From: Pseudogracilibacillus auburnensis
Lineage (GTDB): Bacteria > Bacillota > Bacilli > Bacillales > Amphibacillaceae
Direction: 5' to 3'
Assembly (NCBI RefSeq): GCF_003201975.1
Contig: NZ_QJJQ01000019.1
Span: 1-64,000 of the forward strand
DNA: 64,000 nucleotides
A model generated the notes under the pieces. It was not told the origin of the DNA. It was given only the letters and a program-made list of their open reading frames with translations, and did not search any database. This document shows, one piece after another, positions 1 through 8,573 of this stretch. Both the position numbers and the translations under genes were made by a program. Every line of letters begins with the position of its first letter. Position 1 is the first letter of the stretch.

Positions 1-152
1 ATCCCTAACGTAAAAAGGAAAATAATCAAGAACCGCAGGAACTGCGGAGATAGCTTGGTGTATAAGAGAAACCACTGTGGGTAGTGTATGCCACCGCTCT
101 CAAGTATGCTCTGTTCCCAAGAATCTCGTGACTTTAGTCATGAGAGGTTCAA
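1..152 (+). mobile_element. Right end of an IS200/IS605 (IS1341/TnpB) type element
   Basis: The segment ends in a hairpin with an 8-bp stem (125-132 with 137-144, one G-T pair, loop TTTA) followed by AGGTTCAA. This is the layout of the right end of IS605-family elements carrying tnpB, where the transcript of this end forms the guide-RNA scaffold and the sequence just outside is the guide. No transposase gene is complete here: one frame keeps an AGTAEI-like stretch (32-52) typical of TnpB tails, but it has a stop at 11-13. The rest of the element lies before the window. Family call is from memory of such ends, not a search. Confidence 0.6.
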
Positions 153-200
153 AAATTGAACCGTTAAAACGCATTCTTTAATAGAGGATTTCTTTTTAGA

Positions 201-293
201 ATAAGTGACACGGTGTCATATAAAGGTTGACATATGACACCGTGTCACTTATACTTAGAGTTGTACTAGATGTTCGGTTATGACATTGTGTCA
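201..293 (+). promoter_or_regulatory. Autoregulated sigma-A promoter with three TetR operators
   Basis: Two 21-bp perfect inverted arms (201-221 and 232-252) each contain the 13-bp palindrome TGACACSGTGTCA (206-218 and 235-247). A third, slightly degenerate copy TGACATTGTGTCA lies at 281-293. A consensus promoter is embedded: TTGACA at 227-232, 17-bp spacer, TATACT at 250-255. One operator fills the spacer, one lies just upstream of the -35, one lies downstream of the start point. Binding by the TetR protein encoded next should block transcription, so negative autoregulation of the TetR-Spx operon is the natural reading. Confidence 0.85.
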
Positions 294-320
294 TGTCGGA
301 AAATTGGAGGCGAAGTTTGA

Positions 321-941
321 TTGCCTAAGCAAACATTTTTTAATTTATCAGAAGAAAAGAAGCTAACATTAATTCAGGCAGGGAAAAATGAATTTTCCCG
401 TGTATCCTTAGCTGAAGCATCTATTGCAAACATAGTAAAAGAAGCAAAAATACCAAGAGGGAGCTTTTATCAATATTTTTATGATAAAGAAGATCTTTAT
501 TTTTATTTATTAACTGAAATGGCAAAAGAAAGACGAGCCGAATTTATTTTATCGTTAAAAAAACATAATGGAGATATTTTTAACTCACTCACTGAATTGT
601 TTCATTTGATGATCGTTGAAATGGAAAATGATAGTGTACGGAAGTTTTACCGTAATGTTTTTTTAAATATGAATTATAAGACGGAAAAAGCATTTCTTGA
701 CAATATGAATCTTAACTCTTTCAATAAACAATATGTTGAAATTAAATATTTATTGAATACTGAACATTTGAATGTCAGCAATGAAGAGGAATTATTTCAA
801 CTTGTGCAGATTGTTCTAATGACGATGATGCAAAATCTTGTTCAAAAGTTTGCCAATGACATGTCAAATGAGTCTGTCATTCGAAATTACAGTGTTCAGA
901 TGTGTTTATTAAAAAGAGGCCTATTAAAAGTGAATGATTAA
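321..941 (+). CDS. TetR/AcrR family transcriptional regulator
   Basis: 206 aa, TTG start preceded by GGAGG at 306-310. The N-terminal 60 residues are a TetR helix-turn-helix (ANIVKEAKIPRGSFYQYFYDKEDL at about 36-60, given here only as a region); the rest is an all-helical ligand-binding domain that I cannot assign to a ligand. It sits directly behind three TGACACSGTGTCA-type operators and a consensus promoter, so it probably represses itself and the Spx-like gene 50 bp downstream. No efflux pump follows, which is unusual for a TetR of this size; the regulated process is unknown. Confidence 0.85.
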   Translation: MPKQTFFNLSEEKKLTLIQAGKNEFSRVSLAEASIANIVKEAKIPRGSFYQYFYDKEDLYFYLLTEMAKERRAEFILSLKKHNGDIFNSLTELFHLMIVEMENDSVRKFYRNVFLNMNYKTEKAFLDNMNLNSFNKQYVEIKYLLNTEHLNVSNEEELFQLVQIVLMTMMQNLVQKFANDMSNESVIRNYSVQMCLLKRGLLKVND

Positions 942-991
942 ATAAAAATTTTGTGTGTTGTAATAAAAAATAAAAAGAAGGTGTGTTTTAA

Positions 992-1384
992 ATGGATATA
1001 ACGGTTTATGGATCTTCATGTGCATCAACACGGAAATCGAAAAGGTGGTTTAAAGAACATGCCATTCCATTTGAATATCGCGATATTACGAGAAAACCGT
1101 TAATTGAAAATGAAATGCAGGCAATCTTGCGCATGACTGAAGAAGGAACGAAAGATATTATTTCAACAAGGTCCAATATTTATAAAGAATTAAATTTAGA
1201 TATAGATAATCTGCCATTAAAACAGTTGTATGAATTAATTTATAAATTTCCGAAACTATTACGACAGCCAATCATTGTCGGAGTTAATAAATTACAAGTC
1301 GGGTTTGATGAATATAATATCCGGCAATTTATACCACGCGAAGAAAGAAAAAAATTATTAAATGAAACATTATCAATGACCTAA
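992..1384 (+). CDS. Spx/ArsC-family regulator paralogue lacking the second redox cysteine
   Basis: 130 aa, clearly of the Spx family: it keeps the MTEEGT segment with Gly52, the residue Spx uses to contact the RNA polymerase alpha C-terminal domain, then IISTRS, LLRQPI and the LQVGFDEYNIRQFIPR region. Family Spx proteins sense thiol stress through a C10-x-x-C13 disulfide; here residues 10-13 are C-A-S-T, so the intramolecular disulfide cannot form. It is probably cotranscribed with the upstream TetR gene (50-bp gap, own AGAAGG site). It could be a redox-insensitive Spx paralogue, an MgsR-like relative, or one controlled only by the TetR protein. Confidence 0.85.
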   Translation: MDITVYGSSCASTRKSKRWFKEHAIPFEYRDITRKPLIENEMQAILRMTEEGTKDIISTRSNIYKELNLDIDNLPLKQLYELIYKFPKLLRQPIIVGVNKLQVGFDEYNIRQFIPREERKKLLNETLSMT

Positions 1385-1555
1385 TAGAAGGGGCATTCAG
1401 ATTTTAATCAAATGTTTGATCTAAATTCTACGGAATTCGGACGAAACATACATGGTGCTTAAAACTATTACTTTTTGCTTAATTCATATAAAATTGGTTC
1501 ATAATTGAATAAAAATGTTATAGAATATAAATATTAGTAATCAAGGAGTGAAAGA

Positions 1556-2437
1556 ATGGGAAAAAGAATATTTTATTTCTTATTGACGAACGTATTAGTG
1601 CTCTTAACAATCTCGATCATCTTTATGATATTACCTGTCGGGCACTATATCGGTCCAGATGGCATGATTAATTTTGGTGCGTTACTTATTTTTAGTGCAA
1701 TCATAGGTTTTACTGGTTCATTTATATCTTTGTTACTGTCACGCTGGATGGCCAAAAAAATGATGGGTGTCGAAGTAATTGATCCTAATAACCCTAAAAA
1801 TGAGTATGAGGAAGCTGTGGTAGAAAAGGTATATCGCTTATCAAGGGCTGCAGGACTTACACATATGCCTGAGGTAGGAATTTATTATTCAAAAGAAGTA
1901 AATGCTTTTGCAACAGGACCTTCAAAGAAAAGTTCATTAGTTGCAGTATCGGCAGGTCTATTGAATGAAATGGATGATGATGCAGTAGAAGGAGTTATTG
2001 CCCATGAGGTTGCCCATATAGCGAATGGGGATATGGTGACAATGACATTACTTCAAGGGGTAGTGAACACTTTTGTCGTATTCTTGGCGAGAATTGTAGC
2101 TTATGCTGTTTCTAATGTTGTAAGAAGCGAATTAGCGCCAATTGTTCATTTTATCGCCATCATTGTTTTTCAAATTTTATTTTCCATTTTGGGAAGCCTA
2201 GTTGTGTTTGCATATTCGCGGCACCGAGAATTTCATGCAGACCGAGGGGGAGCTGACCTAGCTGGTAAGGATAAGATGAGACATGCGTTGGAAAGCTTAA
2301 AAGTATATGCGGACCGTGCTACAGTAGATGGACAAGATACAGCAGTTGCTACAATGAAAATTAATGGAAGAAAGAAATTTTCTTCACTTTTTTCAACCCA
2401 CCCAGACTTAAATGAACGTATTAAACGTTTAGCATAA
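1556..2437 (+). CDS. htpX: Protease HtpX homologue, membrane zinc metalloprotease
   Basis: 293 aa, normal length for HtpX. Two N-terminal membrane helices (about 5-27 and 40-62) precede a cytosolic M48 peptidase domain with the zinc motif H150-E-x-x-H154 and the downstream glutamate in [10 protein letters not shown] further pair of membrane helices lies around 165-215. Family members degrade misfolded membrane proteins in quality control. RBS AAGGAGTG. The gene has its own terminator immediately after it and is probably monocistronic; the TetR and Spx genes 170 bp upstream could be regulatory neighbours but no shared operator is visible before htpX. Confidence 0.93.
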   Translation: MGKRIFYFLLTNVLVLLTISIIFMILPVGHYIGPDGMINFGALLIFSAIIGFTGSFISLLLSRWMAKKMMGVEVIDPNNPKNEYEEAVVEKVYRLSRAAGLTHMPEVGIYYSKEVNAFATGPSKKSSLVAVSAGLLNEMDDDAVEGVIAHEVAHIANGDMVTMTLLQGVVNTFVVFLARIVAYAVSNVVRSELAPIVHFIAIIVFQILFSILGSLVVFAYSRHREFHADRGGADLAGKDKMRHALESLKVYADRATVDGQDTAVATMKINGRKKFSSLFSTHPDLNERIKRLA

Positions 2438-2440
2438 TAA

Positions 2441-2478
2441 AAACACAACAGTTCAGAGAAGAACTGTTGTGTTTTTTA
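2441..2478 (+). terminator. Rho-independent terminator of htpX
   Basis: Perfect 14-bp stem (2441-2454 with 2461-2474), loop AGAGAA, and a T-run on the 3' side, starting two bases after the htpX stop codon. A second weaker hairpin (GGGATGT at 2506-2512 with ACATCCC at 2523-2529, then a T-rich tract) follows. Confidence 0.93.
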
Positions 2479-2709
2479 ATGTCTCTGCATATTCTCCGAC
2501 TCAATGGGATGTGCTACGTGAAACATCCCTGTTTTTATTCACTGACTCACTATTACCTATAAAAGTCTCATATTTGTGAACTAGTAAGTGAAAAGTTGTA
2601 ATAGTTCCTTATTACTAGTAATATAGATGTATAAAAAGGTATTTTTAAGTTGATTTTTCAAAAAATATATGATTTACTATTGTTTATGGTATAAAAGAAT
2701 CATATTAAA

Positions 2710-2818
2710 ATTGAAAAAGGCAAACTATCCGAAAGGGTAGGACGCAAAGCCATAGGGTCTAAAGTGTAGATGGGTAATTATGACTAAAATACGCTATGAT
2801 CGCCTGGTTACCAATCTC
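2710..2818 (+). ncRNA. Cyclic di-GMP-I (GEMM-I) riboswitch aptamer
   Basis: Contains the hallmark GEMM-I elements in order: GGCAAAC, a short stem CTATCC/GGGTAG closed by a GAAA tetraloop (P2, about 2726-2741), the conserved GGACGCAAAGCC, and a second arm closed by TGGGTAA / TTACCA (about 2770-2812). TTGAAAAA at the 5' side can pair with the TTTCATTCAA at about 2820 to close P1. A terminator follows at 2847. The next gene downstream is cheX, which fits a motility/chemotaxis switch. Confidence 0.92.
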
Positions 2819-2846
2819 TTTCATTCAATTCCACTTGAATTTTTTT

Positions 2847-2881
2847 GGCTATTCAAATTTTAATTTGGATAGCCTTTTTTT
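2847..2881 (+). terminator. Expression-platform terminator of the c-di-GMP riboswitch
   Basis: Stem of 13 bp (2847-2859 with 2862-2874, one G-T pair) followed by seven T. It begins about 30 bases after the aptamer, overlapping the region that can pair as P1, so ligand binding could decide between termination and readthrough into cheX. Whether c-di-GMP switches expression on or off cannot be read with certainty by eye. Confidence 0.85.
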
Positions 2882-3046
2882 AATGAATTAGTTTATATTT
2901 TTAGGTTTAGTTAATCAATATAAGTACGGAGAAATAACAAAAAAATTTGGATTTCTGAAAGGGGAAGACTAGAACGAGGGTGATAATAGAAACGATTTAA
3001 AAATAAAGTGATTACTGAATGAATGGTATGGAGGAGTGTTATGTGA

Positions 3047-3496
3047 ATGAATCAAAATAGTAATAGTGTGACGAAGTTATTAAATGGCACTTTATCATCG
3101 ATAAAAACGGTTGTACCAATCAATTATCAAATGGAAAAACCACGGATATTGTATGAAGAATTTTTCCTTTCTTTTGGGGTGCTAGTCGGTATTACTGGCG
3201 ATATAAAAGGGAAGTTAGTATTTACTGGGGATCCAACAATTTTTGAAGCCATTGGTGAAAAGATGTATGGAATGTCCTTAGAAGGTGAAATGCTTCTATC
3301 ATTTAGTGGAGAGTTAGGTAATATGATCGCTGGAGGAATGTCGACAAAAATAGCGGAAAGTGGAATGGATATTGATATTACTACCCCTACCATTTTACAA
3401 GGTGAGACGACTTTATCAGGTTATAAGCAAGCATTGGCAATTGCTGCTAACTTTGAAAATATTGGATTTATGAACACAAACTTACTTCTTGATTAA
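3047..3496 (+). CDS. cheX: CheX-type chemotaxis phosphatase (CheC/CheX/FliY family)
   Basis: 149 aa single CheX domain. It holds the family active-site signature D/S-x3-E-x2-N followed by Pro about 22 residues later: Ser85, Glu89, Asn92 and Pro114 (SFSGELGN, then TTP). Family members dephosphorylate CheY-P or related receiver domains. RBS GGAGGAGTG upstream; an out-of-frame ATG lies just before the chosen start. The gene stands alone, away from other chemotaxis genes, behind a c-di-GMP riboswitch with terminator, so its synthesis is likely set by c-di-GMP. Confidence 0.87.
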   Translation: MNQNSNSVTKLLNGTLSSIKTVVPINYQMEKPRILYEEFFLSFGVLVGITGDIKGKLVFTGDPTIFEAIGEKMYGMSLEGEMLLSFSGELGNMIAGGMSTKIAESGMDIDITTPTILQGETTLSGYKQALAIAANFENIGFMNTNLLLD

Positions 3497-3659
3497 GTAA
3501 ATGCATTCGTTATCTAGGAACAGGTTTAGTAACAATGAAAAGCAGGAATGATCTTTTCAATTAATTTTTTAAAAGATAGTGATCGGAACGGAAAGATACT
3601 AAGTATAAAGCTAGATTAGGTTATTATAAATATCGTAAACATAGAGGTGAATAATAAAG

Positions 3660-3917
3660 ATGAAGGTAATCAATATGTTTCGAGCTTTTACTATGGAAAG
3701 TGTAAATGGATATAATCTGCTTTCTGACACACATAAAAACATGTTTGATGAAACTTATAAAAAACATTTATCATCTATGGATTTGGTAGAAAGAAGAAGG
3801 TATTCGGAAAACAATGTAATAAAAATTGAAGCTGAGATAAGTGTGTTAAGGGTTTATTTTAATCATGGAGAATCATTTATTTATATGCATGATCATAAGT
3901 GGGTTAAAATACCGTAA
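3660..3917 (+). CDS. Small hypothetical protein
   Basis: 85 aa, RBS AGAGGTGA about 8 bases before ATG. Charged, no membrane segment, ends in a short beta-rich stretch (FIYMHDHKWVKIP). I do not recognise the family. Codon use and spacing look like a real gene; 160 bp after cheX, with no obvious terminator between them, so it may be read from the same transcript. Confidence 0.6.
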   Translation: MKVINMFRAFTMESVNGYNLLSDTHKNMFDETYKKHLSSMDLVERRRYSENNVIKIEAEISVLRVYFNHGESFIYMHDHKWVKIP

Positions 3918-4156
3918 AATCGTCTAAAATTTAAATGAATAGTAAAAATGAATAATCAAAATTCACTTGCTCAGCCTTTTTTGGAAAACAGTTGTAAATG
4001 TTGGTTTCCAGAAGAGGCTGCGCTATTTTTTTAAGGGTCAAAAGATACACAACTTTCTCCTCTTGGATTCAAAATGTACTATTGTTACAATTTCTATGGA
4101 TATGAAGGATATAACATTTTATCTTTGGGTCTTGAAAAAGGAAAGGGAGATTTCTT

Positions 4157-4558
4157 TTGAAAAAACATGCAAATGTAGCAAGTGTTTTATCGTTAATCGG
4201 TGGTATTATTTATTTAATTGGATTTTTCCTTTTTGTCATGGGCGCACTTGTCCATATACTTGAGGAAGGTATAGATTATCTAGATATAATCGTGAGACAA
4301 TTTTTTCTTTTTCCGGCATTAATCAAAGGTATTCTTGGTTTAACCATGTTTGTAAGAGTAAAGCAAAAACCAACGATTACCCAAGGGGTCATCTTAATCA
4401 TTTGTGGAGCTTTTTCTCTCTTCTTTTTTATTGGAATATTGTTCACCATTGCAGGAATCTTTACAATTATTGCAAGTGAGGAAAAACCTAGCAGGGTAAG
4501 CGGATCGGAAGAAAAGGAGGAAAATATGAAGGGAGTTTCCGAATCAACTAACACTTAA
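4157..4558 (+). CDS. Small membrane protein, DUF4064-like
   Basis: 133 aa, TTG start with AAAGGGA upstream. Three to four hydrophobic segments (about 8-32, 44-66, 72-106) and a short charged, Ser/Glu-rich cytosolic tail from about 108. The pattern resembles the DUF4064 family of Firmicutes membrane proteins, whose function is unknown. Monocistronic as far as can be seen; preceded by an imperfect hairpin and T-tract (about 3973-4035). Confidence 0.6.
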   Translation: MKKHANVASVLSLIGGIIYLIGFFLFVMGALVHILEEGIDYLDIIVRQFFLFPALIKGILGLTMFVRVKQKPTITQGVILIICGAFSLFFFIGILFTIAGIFTIIASEEKPSRVSGSEEKEENMKGVSESTNT

Positions 4559-4977
4559 AGAAAGCAAAAGGTAATGGTGGAGTTATAGCTAGCTTAATTG
4601 CCAATGATTTCGGTTATTAGACAGTCAGCTGAGTTCAATTTATTCTTGTTCCCTTTCGGTGCTGCATTTTTAGCTGTTTTTGTTTAGTGTCGTTATTCTA
4701 TTTAGTTAGTTCAAACAACCATGTCGTGTTATAGACGAGGAAGTTCAATTTTTTGGGGGAAAGTACCTAAAAATGCAAAATAACCGAATGGTGATTAAAA
4801 CGGATAATGGTAATAGACAAATAAACGCTATTCACGGCTATTCTTTCGCCATAAACTATAAACAAAAGGATTAGTTAGATAAAATTTTGCTAGGTAAATA
4901 ACGATGTATAGTTTACATCTTTCAGCGATTTTTTCCTTAGGGTAAGCACTAAGTCTATAAAAAATATCCAATGAACC
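4559..4977. other. Intergenic stretch without recognisable gene
   Basis: About 420 bp with stops in all frames. A short hydrophobic reading (near 4600-4690) might be the remnant of a membrane protein, but I cannot identify it. No promoter or RNA structure stands out. Confidence 0.4.
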
Positions 4978-5016
4978 AAAATCACCCACGTCAAATAGAA
5001 GTCCGTGGATGATTTT
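4978..5016 (-). terminator. Terminator of ykuS
   Basis: Arms 4978-4990 and 5004-5016 (one G-T pair), loop about 13 bases, with T-rich flank on the minus strand. It lies 19 bases past the ykuS stop. Confidence 0.75.
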
Positions 5017-5034
5017 AGTTGAAATGCATCATAA

Positions 5035-5277
5035 TTAACTTAATCTTTCGCTAACCATTTGGCAAACTTCATCTGTCGTTGCTCCATCCGCATTTATGAC
5101 AGGACCTTCAATTACAATATCGGCGATACCCATCATATCTTTGTCAATTCCAGATATAATGCAACAATCACAATGATGTGCATCATTTTCAGATCGTAAA
5201 TCAACTACGTCATGACCCATTTCTGTTAAAGCGGATTTTATATTTGAAAGTGCTGGCTCTACTCCAATCCGTGCCAT
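5035..5277 (-). CDS. ykuS: UPF0180 family protein YkuS
   Basis: 80 aa, matching the whole length of B. subtilis YkuS as I remember it: MARIGVE start, GHDVVDL, the CDCC cluster at about 36-39, DMMGIAD and the TTDEVCQ tail. Function is unknown in the family. RBS GGAGGAAAAG on the minus strand. The neighbour recQ is transcribed toward it, with a 20-bp repeat array in the gap. Confidence 0.9.
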   Translation of the reverse strand: MARIGVEPALSNIKSALTEMGHDVVDLRSENDAHHCDCCIISGIDKDMMGIADIVIEGPVINADGATTDEVCQMVSERLS

Positions 5278-5380
5278 TTCTTTTCCTCCTCCAATATTTA
5301 AAATATTCCACAGTTAGCTTATCCAAATGATGGAATGATATACAATATGAAGGGATTAATTATGCGCTACGGGATGATGT

Positions 5381-5520
5381 GCTGAAATCGGGAAGAATGA
5401 GCCGTAAAATCGCTTATGTGCCGAAATCGAGAATAATACGCCGCAGACAACCACTTCTGCTTCGAACAGGATTTATCCGCTTGAGAAACCACTTATGTGC
5501 TGAGTATATCAACCTGGCGA
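5381..5520. repeat. 20-bp-period tandem array, locus 1
   Basis: Seven degenerate units whose GCYG/GCTT cores start at 5381, 5401, 5420, 5440, 5459, 5479 and 5499 (steps 20, 19, 20, 19, 20, 20), with a last GCG near 5517. Units two apart resemble each other: 5381 with 5420 share GAAATCG, and 5440 with 5479 share AACCACTT. Entirely between recQ (3' end) and ykuS (5' side). Same architecture as the arrays at 34.9, 38.7 and 54.7 kb. Confidence 0.75.
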
Positions 5521-5531
5521 ATAGACAACCT

Positions 5532-7679
5532 TTACATTTTCCCATTCTTTACTAGAACGGCTTTGATTTTAAGATAAGAATACGTATCAGGAAGTGATTC
5601 TTTTAATGGCTTTAATCGATCCTCCGTCATTTGTTCATGTTGGGTAAGGATGATCTTTTCTTCCTCTGGATTGAAAAATATATCCCAAGCAATTGGATAA
5701 CCATCTTTAAAAGCTTTAAATAAATGCCTTTCAATCGTTTGTTCAGTCATATCTCGAATGCTAGCAATATCTTTTATTGACTTGCCAGCCTGAAACATTT
5801 TATAGCTCTCTATATGACTTGGACCATCAAAGATCTCCTGATTTGTACGTTGTTTTGGCATCGGTGCTGTACCAGTGATTTGAATTTTTGGTTTTATTTC
5901 TGGATGTTCCTTTTTCCAATCTTGAATAATCTGCATAAAAATGTCACCGTATTGTTCAAATTTCTTTTCACCAATCCCTTTAATTTGTAACATATCTTCT
6001 TTAGAAATCGGGAAGTAGCGACATAAATCTCTTAATGTAGCATCAGAAAATAATACATATGGTGGTACATTATTTGCATCGGCTAAATCTTTCCTTACTG
6101 TACGTAATTCTGCAAATAATCCTTTATCATAATCGGTATCATCATGTACTGGAATTGGAGCAGAGAGCATCCAAACTTTCCGTTTTCCTTTTAGTACTTC
6201 GACAGAATGTTGGTTTAATTTTATTGTTGGATATTTTCCTTCTTCTGTATCAAGTAGTTGTTCGGCGATTAAAAAATGAATCCATTCTGTTAACTCTTTT
6301 TCCGTATAATTAGATAAAATCCCATAAGTGGACAAGGTGTCCAAACGAAAAGAAATGACTTTTTTATCTTTTGAGCCACGTAATACTTTTGCAGTCATAC
6401 TAACACCAAATCGCTCACCCATACGCTTAACACAGGACAAAATCATTTGTGCTTCTACGGTCATATCTGTTTTTTCTTGGTTACTCTGACAGTGACTACA
6501 ACGACCACAAGCATGTATATTCTTATCTCCAAAATAATCTAGAATAAAGGCTGACAAGCAACTATGTGTATGACAATAATTGATCATGGCTTGTAATTTA
6601 CGATATTCATTTTGCTTAGATGGCTCATCCATTTCGGATTGTTCGATTAAAAATTTCTGCAACTGAACATCTTGTGGAGAAAAAAGCAAAATACAATCAC
6701 TTGGTTCTCCATCACGACCGGCTCTTCCAGCTTCTTGATAATAGGATTCGATATTCATTGGCATCGCGTAATGTATGACGTAGCGAACGTTTGATTTATC
6801 GATCCCCATTCCAAACGCGTTTGTAGCAACCATGACAGTCTTCTCGTCATGAATAAAAGCGGATTGGGCGTTTTTTCGCTCAGTTTCAGATAATCCTGCA
6901 TGATATTTTTCCACTGAAACACCTAACTTATTTAATTGTTCATAAAGCTTATCGGCTTGTTTTCGGGTTGCAGTATAGATAATCCCAGAATCGTTTGGAT
7001 GCTCTTTTAAAAAGGAACGAATATAGGTCGCTTTATCTTTTCCTTTTACAAGGTAAAACGATAAGTTTTCACGTTCAAAGCCTGTTGTAACGACATATTC
7101 ATTATTAATTTGCAGCAAGTCTTGAATATCAGAAATAACTTCTTTTGTAGCAGTTGCAGTTAAAGCGACAAAAACAGGGATATTCGATAATTGCTTTAAT
7201 ATTGGGACAACCGATCTGTAGCTTGGTCTGAAATCATGCCCCCACTGAGAAATACAGTGAGCTTCATCGAATGCAACAAGTGATAGTTGAATTCGTTTAA
7301 TCATATGAACAAAATAAGACGATTCAAAACGTTCAGGTGCAACATAGACAAATTTACACTTTCCAGCAAGCATTTGTTCAAGTCGAATTTGTTGTTCAGC
7401 TACTGACAGGGAACTATTAATGAAAGTAGCGTTAATGCCGAGTGATTGTAGGGCATCGACTTGATCTTTCATTAGTGATATTAACGGTGAAATAATAATC
7501 GCTGTTCCTTCTTTTGCGAGAGAAGGAATTTGATAACATAATGATTTACCACTTCCTGTAGGCATGACAGCAAGTGTATTTTTTTTGTGTAAAACATGGT
7601 TTATTGTCTCCGCCTGACCGGGGCGAAAGGAATGATAACCAAAATAATGTTGTAAAATATGCTCTACTTTTGAAGACAT
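5532..7679 (-). CDS. recQ: ATP-dependent DNA helicase RecQ
   Basis: 715 aa from the ATG at 7679, chosen because AAAAGGAGT lies 11-12 bases upstream; a longer reading from 7721 lacks such a site. Domains: RecA-like helicase with Walker A TGSGKS (41-46), DEAH (138-141) and helicase C-terminal half with the GRAGRDG motif; zinc-binding C-G-R-C-S-H-C cluster near 370-385; RQC; HRDC domain (about 510-590); and an extra C-terminal helix-turn-helix region (about 620-715) of the HTH_40 type. RecQ unwinds DNA 3'-5' in recombination and fork repair. Confidence 0.93.
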   Translation of the reverse strand: MSSKVEHILQHYFGYHSFRPGQAETINHVLHKKNTLAVMPTGSGKSLCYQIPSLAKEGTAIIISPLISLMKDQVDALQSLGINATFINSSLSVAEQQIRLEQMLAGKCKFVYVAPERFESSYFVHMIKRIQLSLVAFDEAHCISQWGHDFRPSYRSVVPILKQLSNIPVFVALTATATKEVISDIQDLLQINNEYVVTTGFERENLSFYLVKGKDKATYIRSFLKEHPNDSGIIYTATRKQADKLYEQLNKLGVSVEKYHAGLSETERKNAQSAFIHDEKTVMVATNAFGMGIDKSNVRYVIHYAMPMNIESYYQEAGRAGRDGEPSDCILLFSPQDVQLQKFLIEQSEMDEPSKQNEYRKLQAMINYCHTHSCLSAFILDYFGDKNIHACGRCSHCQSNQEKTDMTVEAQMILSCVKRMGERFGVSMTAKVLRGSKDKKVISFRLDTLSTYGILSNYTEKELTEWIHFLIAEQLLDTEEGKYPTIKLNQHSVEVLKGKRKVWMLSAPIPVHDDTDYDKGLFAELRTVRKDLADANNVPPYVLFSDATLRDLCRYFPISKEDMLQIKGIGEKKFEQYGDIFMQIIQDWKKEHPEIKPKIQITGTAPMPKQRTNQEIFDGPSHIESYKMFQAGKSIKDIASIRDMTEQTIERHLFKAFKDGYPIAWDIFFNPEEEKIILTQHEQMTEDRLKPLKESLPDTYSYLKIKAVLVKNGKM

Positions 7680-7809
7680 TTTAAACACGCACTCCTTTTC
7701 TAGTTCTAGCATATAGTACATATTTACTTACTTCAAGAAAGATTATATATATTGTAAACGAGATGATTTTTTTGACTGTCATTATAAAATAAAACTATCA
7801 ATATATTGA

Positions 7810-8352
7810 CATCTTCACCTAAGCCAAGTAATGGGGGAAATCACATTTGTCCCTTGGAATAAAATGGTCATTCCGTTTGTCGGGGAGGTTCCTAAGGCAA
7901 CAGCATTATTGGTCCTTTTGTTGTTTGTTCTTTTGTTTTTCATCATCCTATTTTATAAGGAATGGAAAATTACCACTTTTGATCCATCCTTGGCTACAAG
8001 CCTCGGTATACAAGTCATCTTTATGAACCATCTTTTCATGGGACTTGTTTCTATTACAACGGTTGCCTCCTTCGATGCTGTAGGAGCCATTATGGTAGTA
8101 GCAATGCTTATTACTCCTGCCGCTTCCGCTTATTTATGGACAGATAAGCTGATCCATATGATTTTTACCAGCGGTGTTTTTGGAGTAGCTTCCGCAATTG
8201 CTGGCTATTATATCGCAGATTGGATTGATACTTCTATCTCTGGATCCATGGCTTTTGCAACTGGAATTGTTTTTCTAATTAGTTTTCTATTATCACCTAA
8301 GCATGGCTTACTATCTAAATATGTAAGACCTCCTGAAGTGTTAGAAAGTTAA
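7810..8352 (+). pseudogene. 5'-truncated ABC-3 type Mn/Zn permease (MntC/MntD-like)
   Basis: The reading MGEITFVPW through ITTFDPSLATSLGI and VASFDAVGAIMVVAMLITPAASAYLW matches the C-terminal two-thirds of manganese/zinc ABC permeases (MntC/YtgC type). Full proteins are about 280-430 aa; only some 175 remain, with an in-frame stop at 7807-7809 just upstream and no good RBS before the first ATG (7831). Five or so membrane segments survive. No ATPase or binding protein is adjacent, so this is a relic, possibly left by a deletion joining it to the recQ upstream region. Confidence 0.8.
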
Positions 8353-8426
8353 GAATGTTAGGTGCAAAACAGCTTATCTACTCTTCTAGTAAAGGTATAG
8401 ACTTAAGAGAGTACTAAAATGGTGTA

Positions 8427-8455
8427 TTGACACTTTGTTTATAATAATATAGAAT
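8427..8455 (+). promoter_or_regulatory. Sigma-A promoter of the Ugp-like operon
   Basis: TTGACA (8427-8432), 17-bp spacer, TAGAAT (8450-8455). Start point expected near 8462, giving a leader of about 110 nt that carries an antiterminator/terminator pair. Confidence 0.85.
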
Positions 8456-8472
8456 GAAGAAAATATATTATT

Positions 8473-8548
8473 GGGTTGGAGTAAAAGAGAACCCCCATGA
8501 GTTTGTAAATTGATGTGTAATCAATTTATTTAACCATGGGGATTTTTT
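8473..8548 (+). promoter_or_regulatory. Leader attenuator 1 (probable GlpP antitermination target)
   Basis: GGGTTGGAG (8473-8481) and AGAGAACCC (8486-8494) can pair through GGGTT/AACCC. The 3' half overlaps the left arm of a terminator (CCCCATG 8493-8499 with CATGGGG 8535-8541, inner stem AAATTGAT/ATCAATTT, six T at 8543-8548). The two structures are mutually exclusive. The same layout, with related sequence, precedes the HAD gene and glpD, which points to the antiterminator GlpP encoded in this region. Confidence 0.75.
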
Positions 8549-8573
8549 ACTTCATAAAAAAGGAGTGGAGCTT

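Noticed and set aside
3967-4263. 98-aa ORF before the DUF4064-like gene
   Set aside because: Overlaps the better supported gene at 4157, covers an imperfect terminator-like hairpin, and has no RBS.
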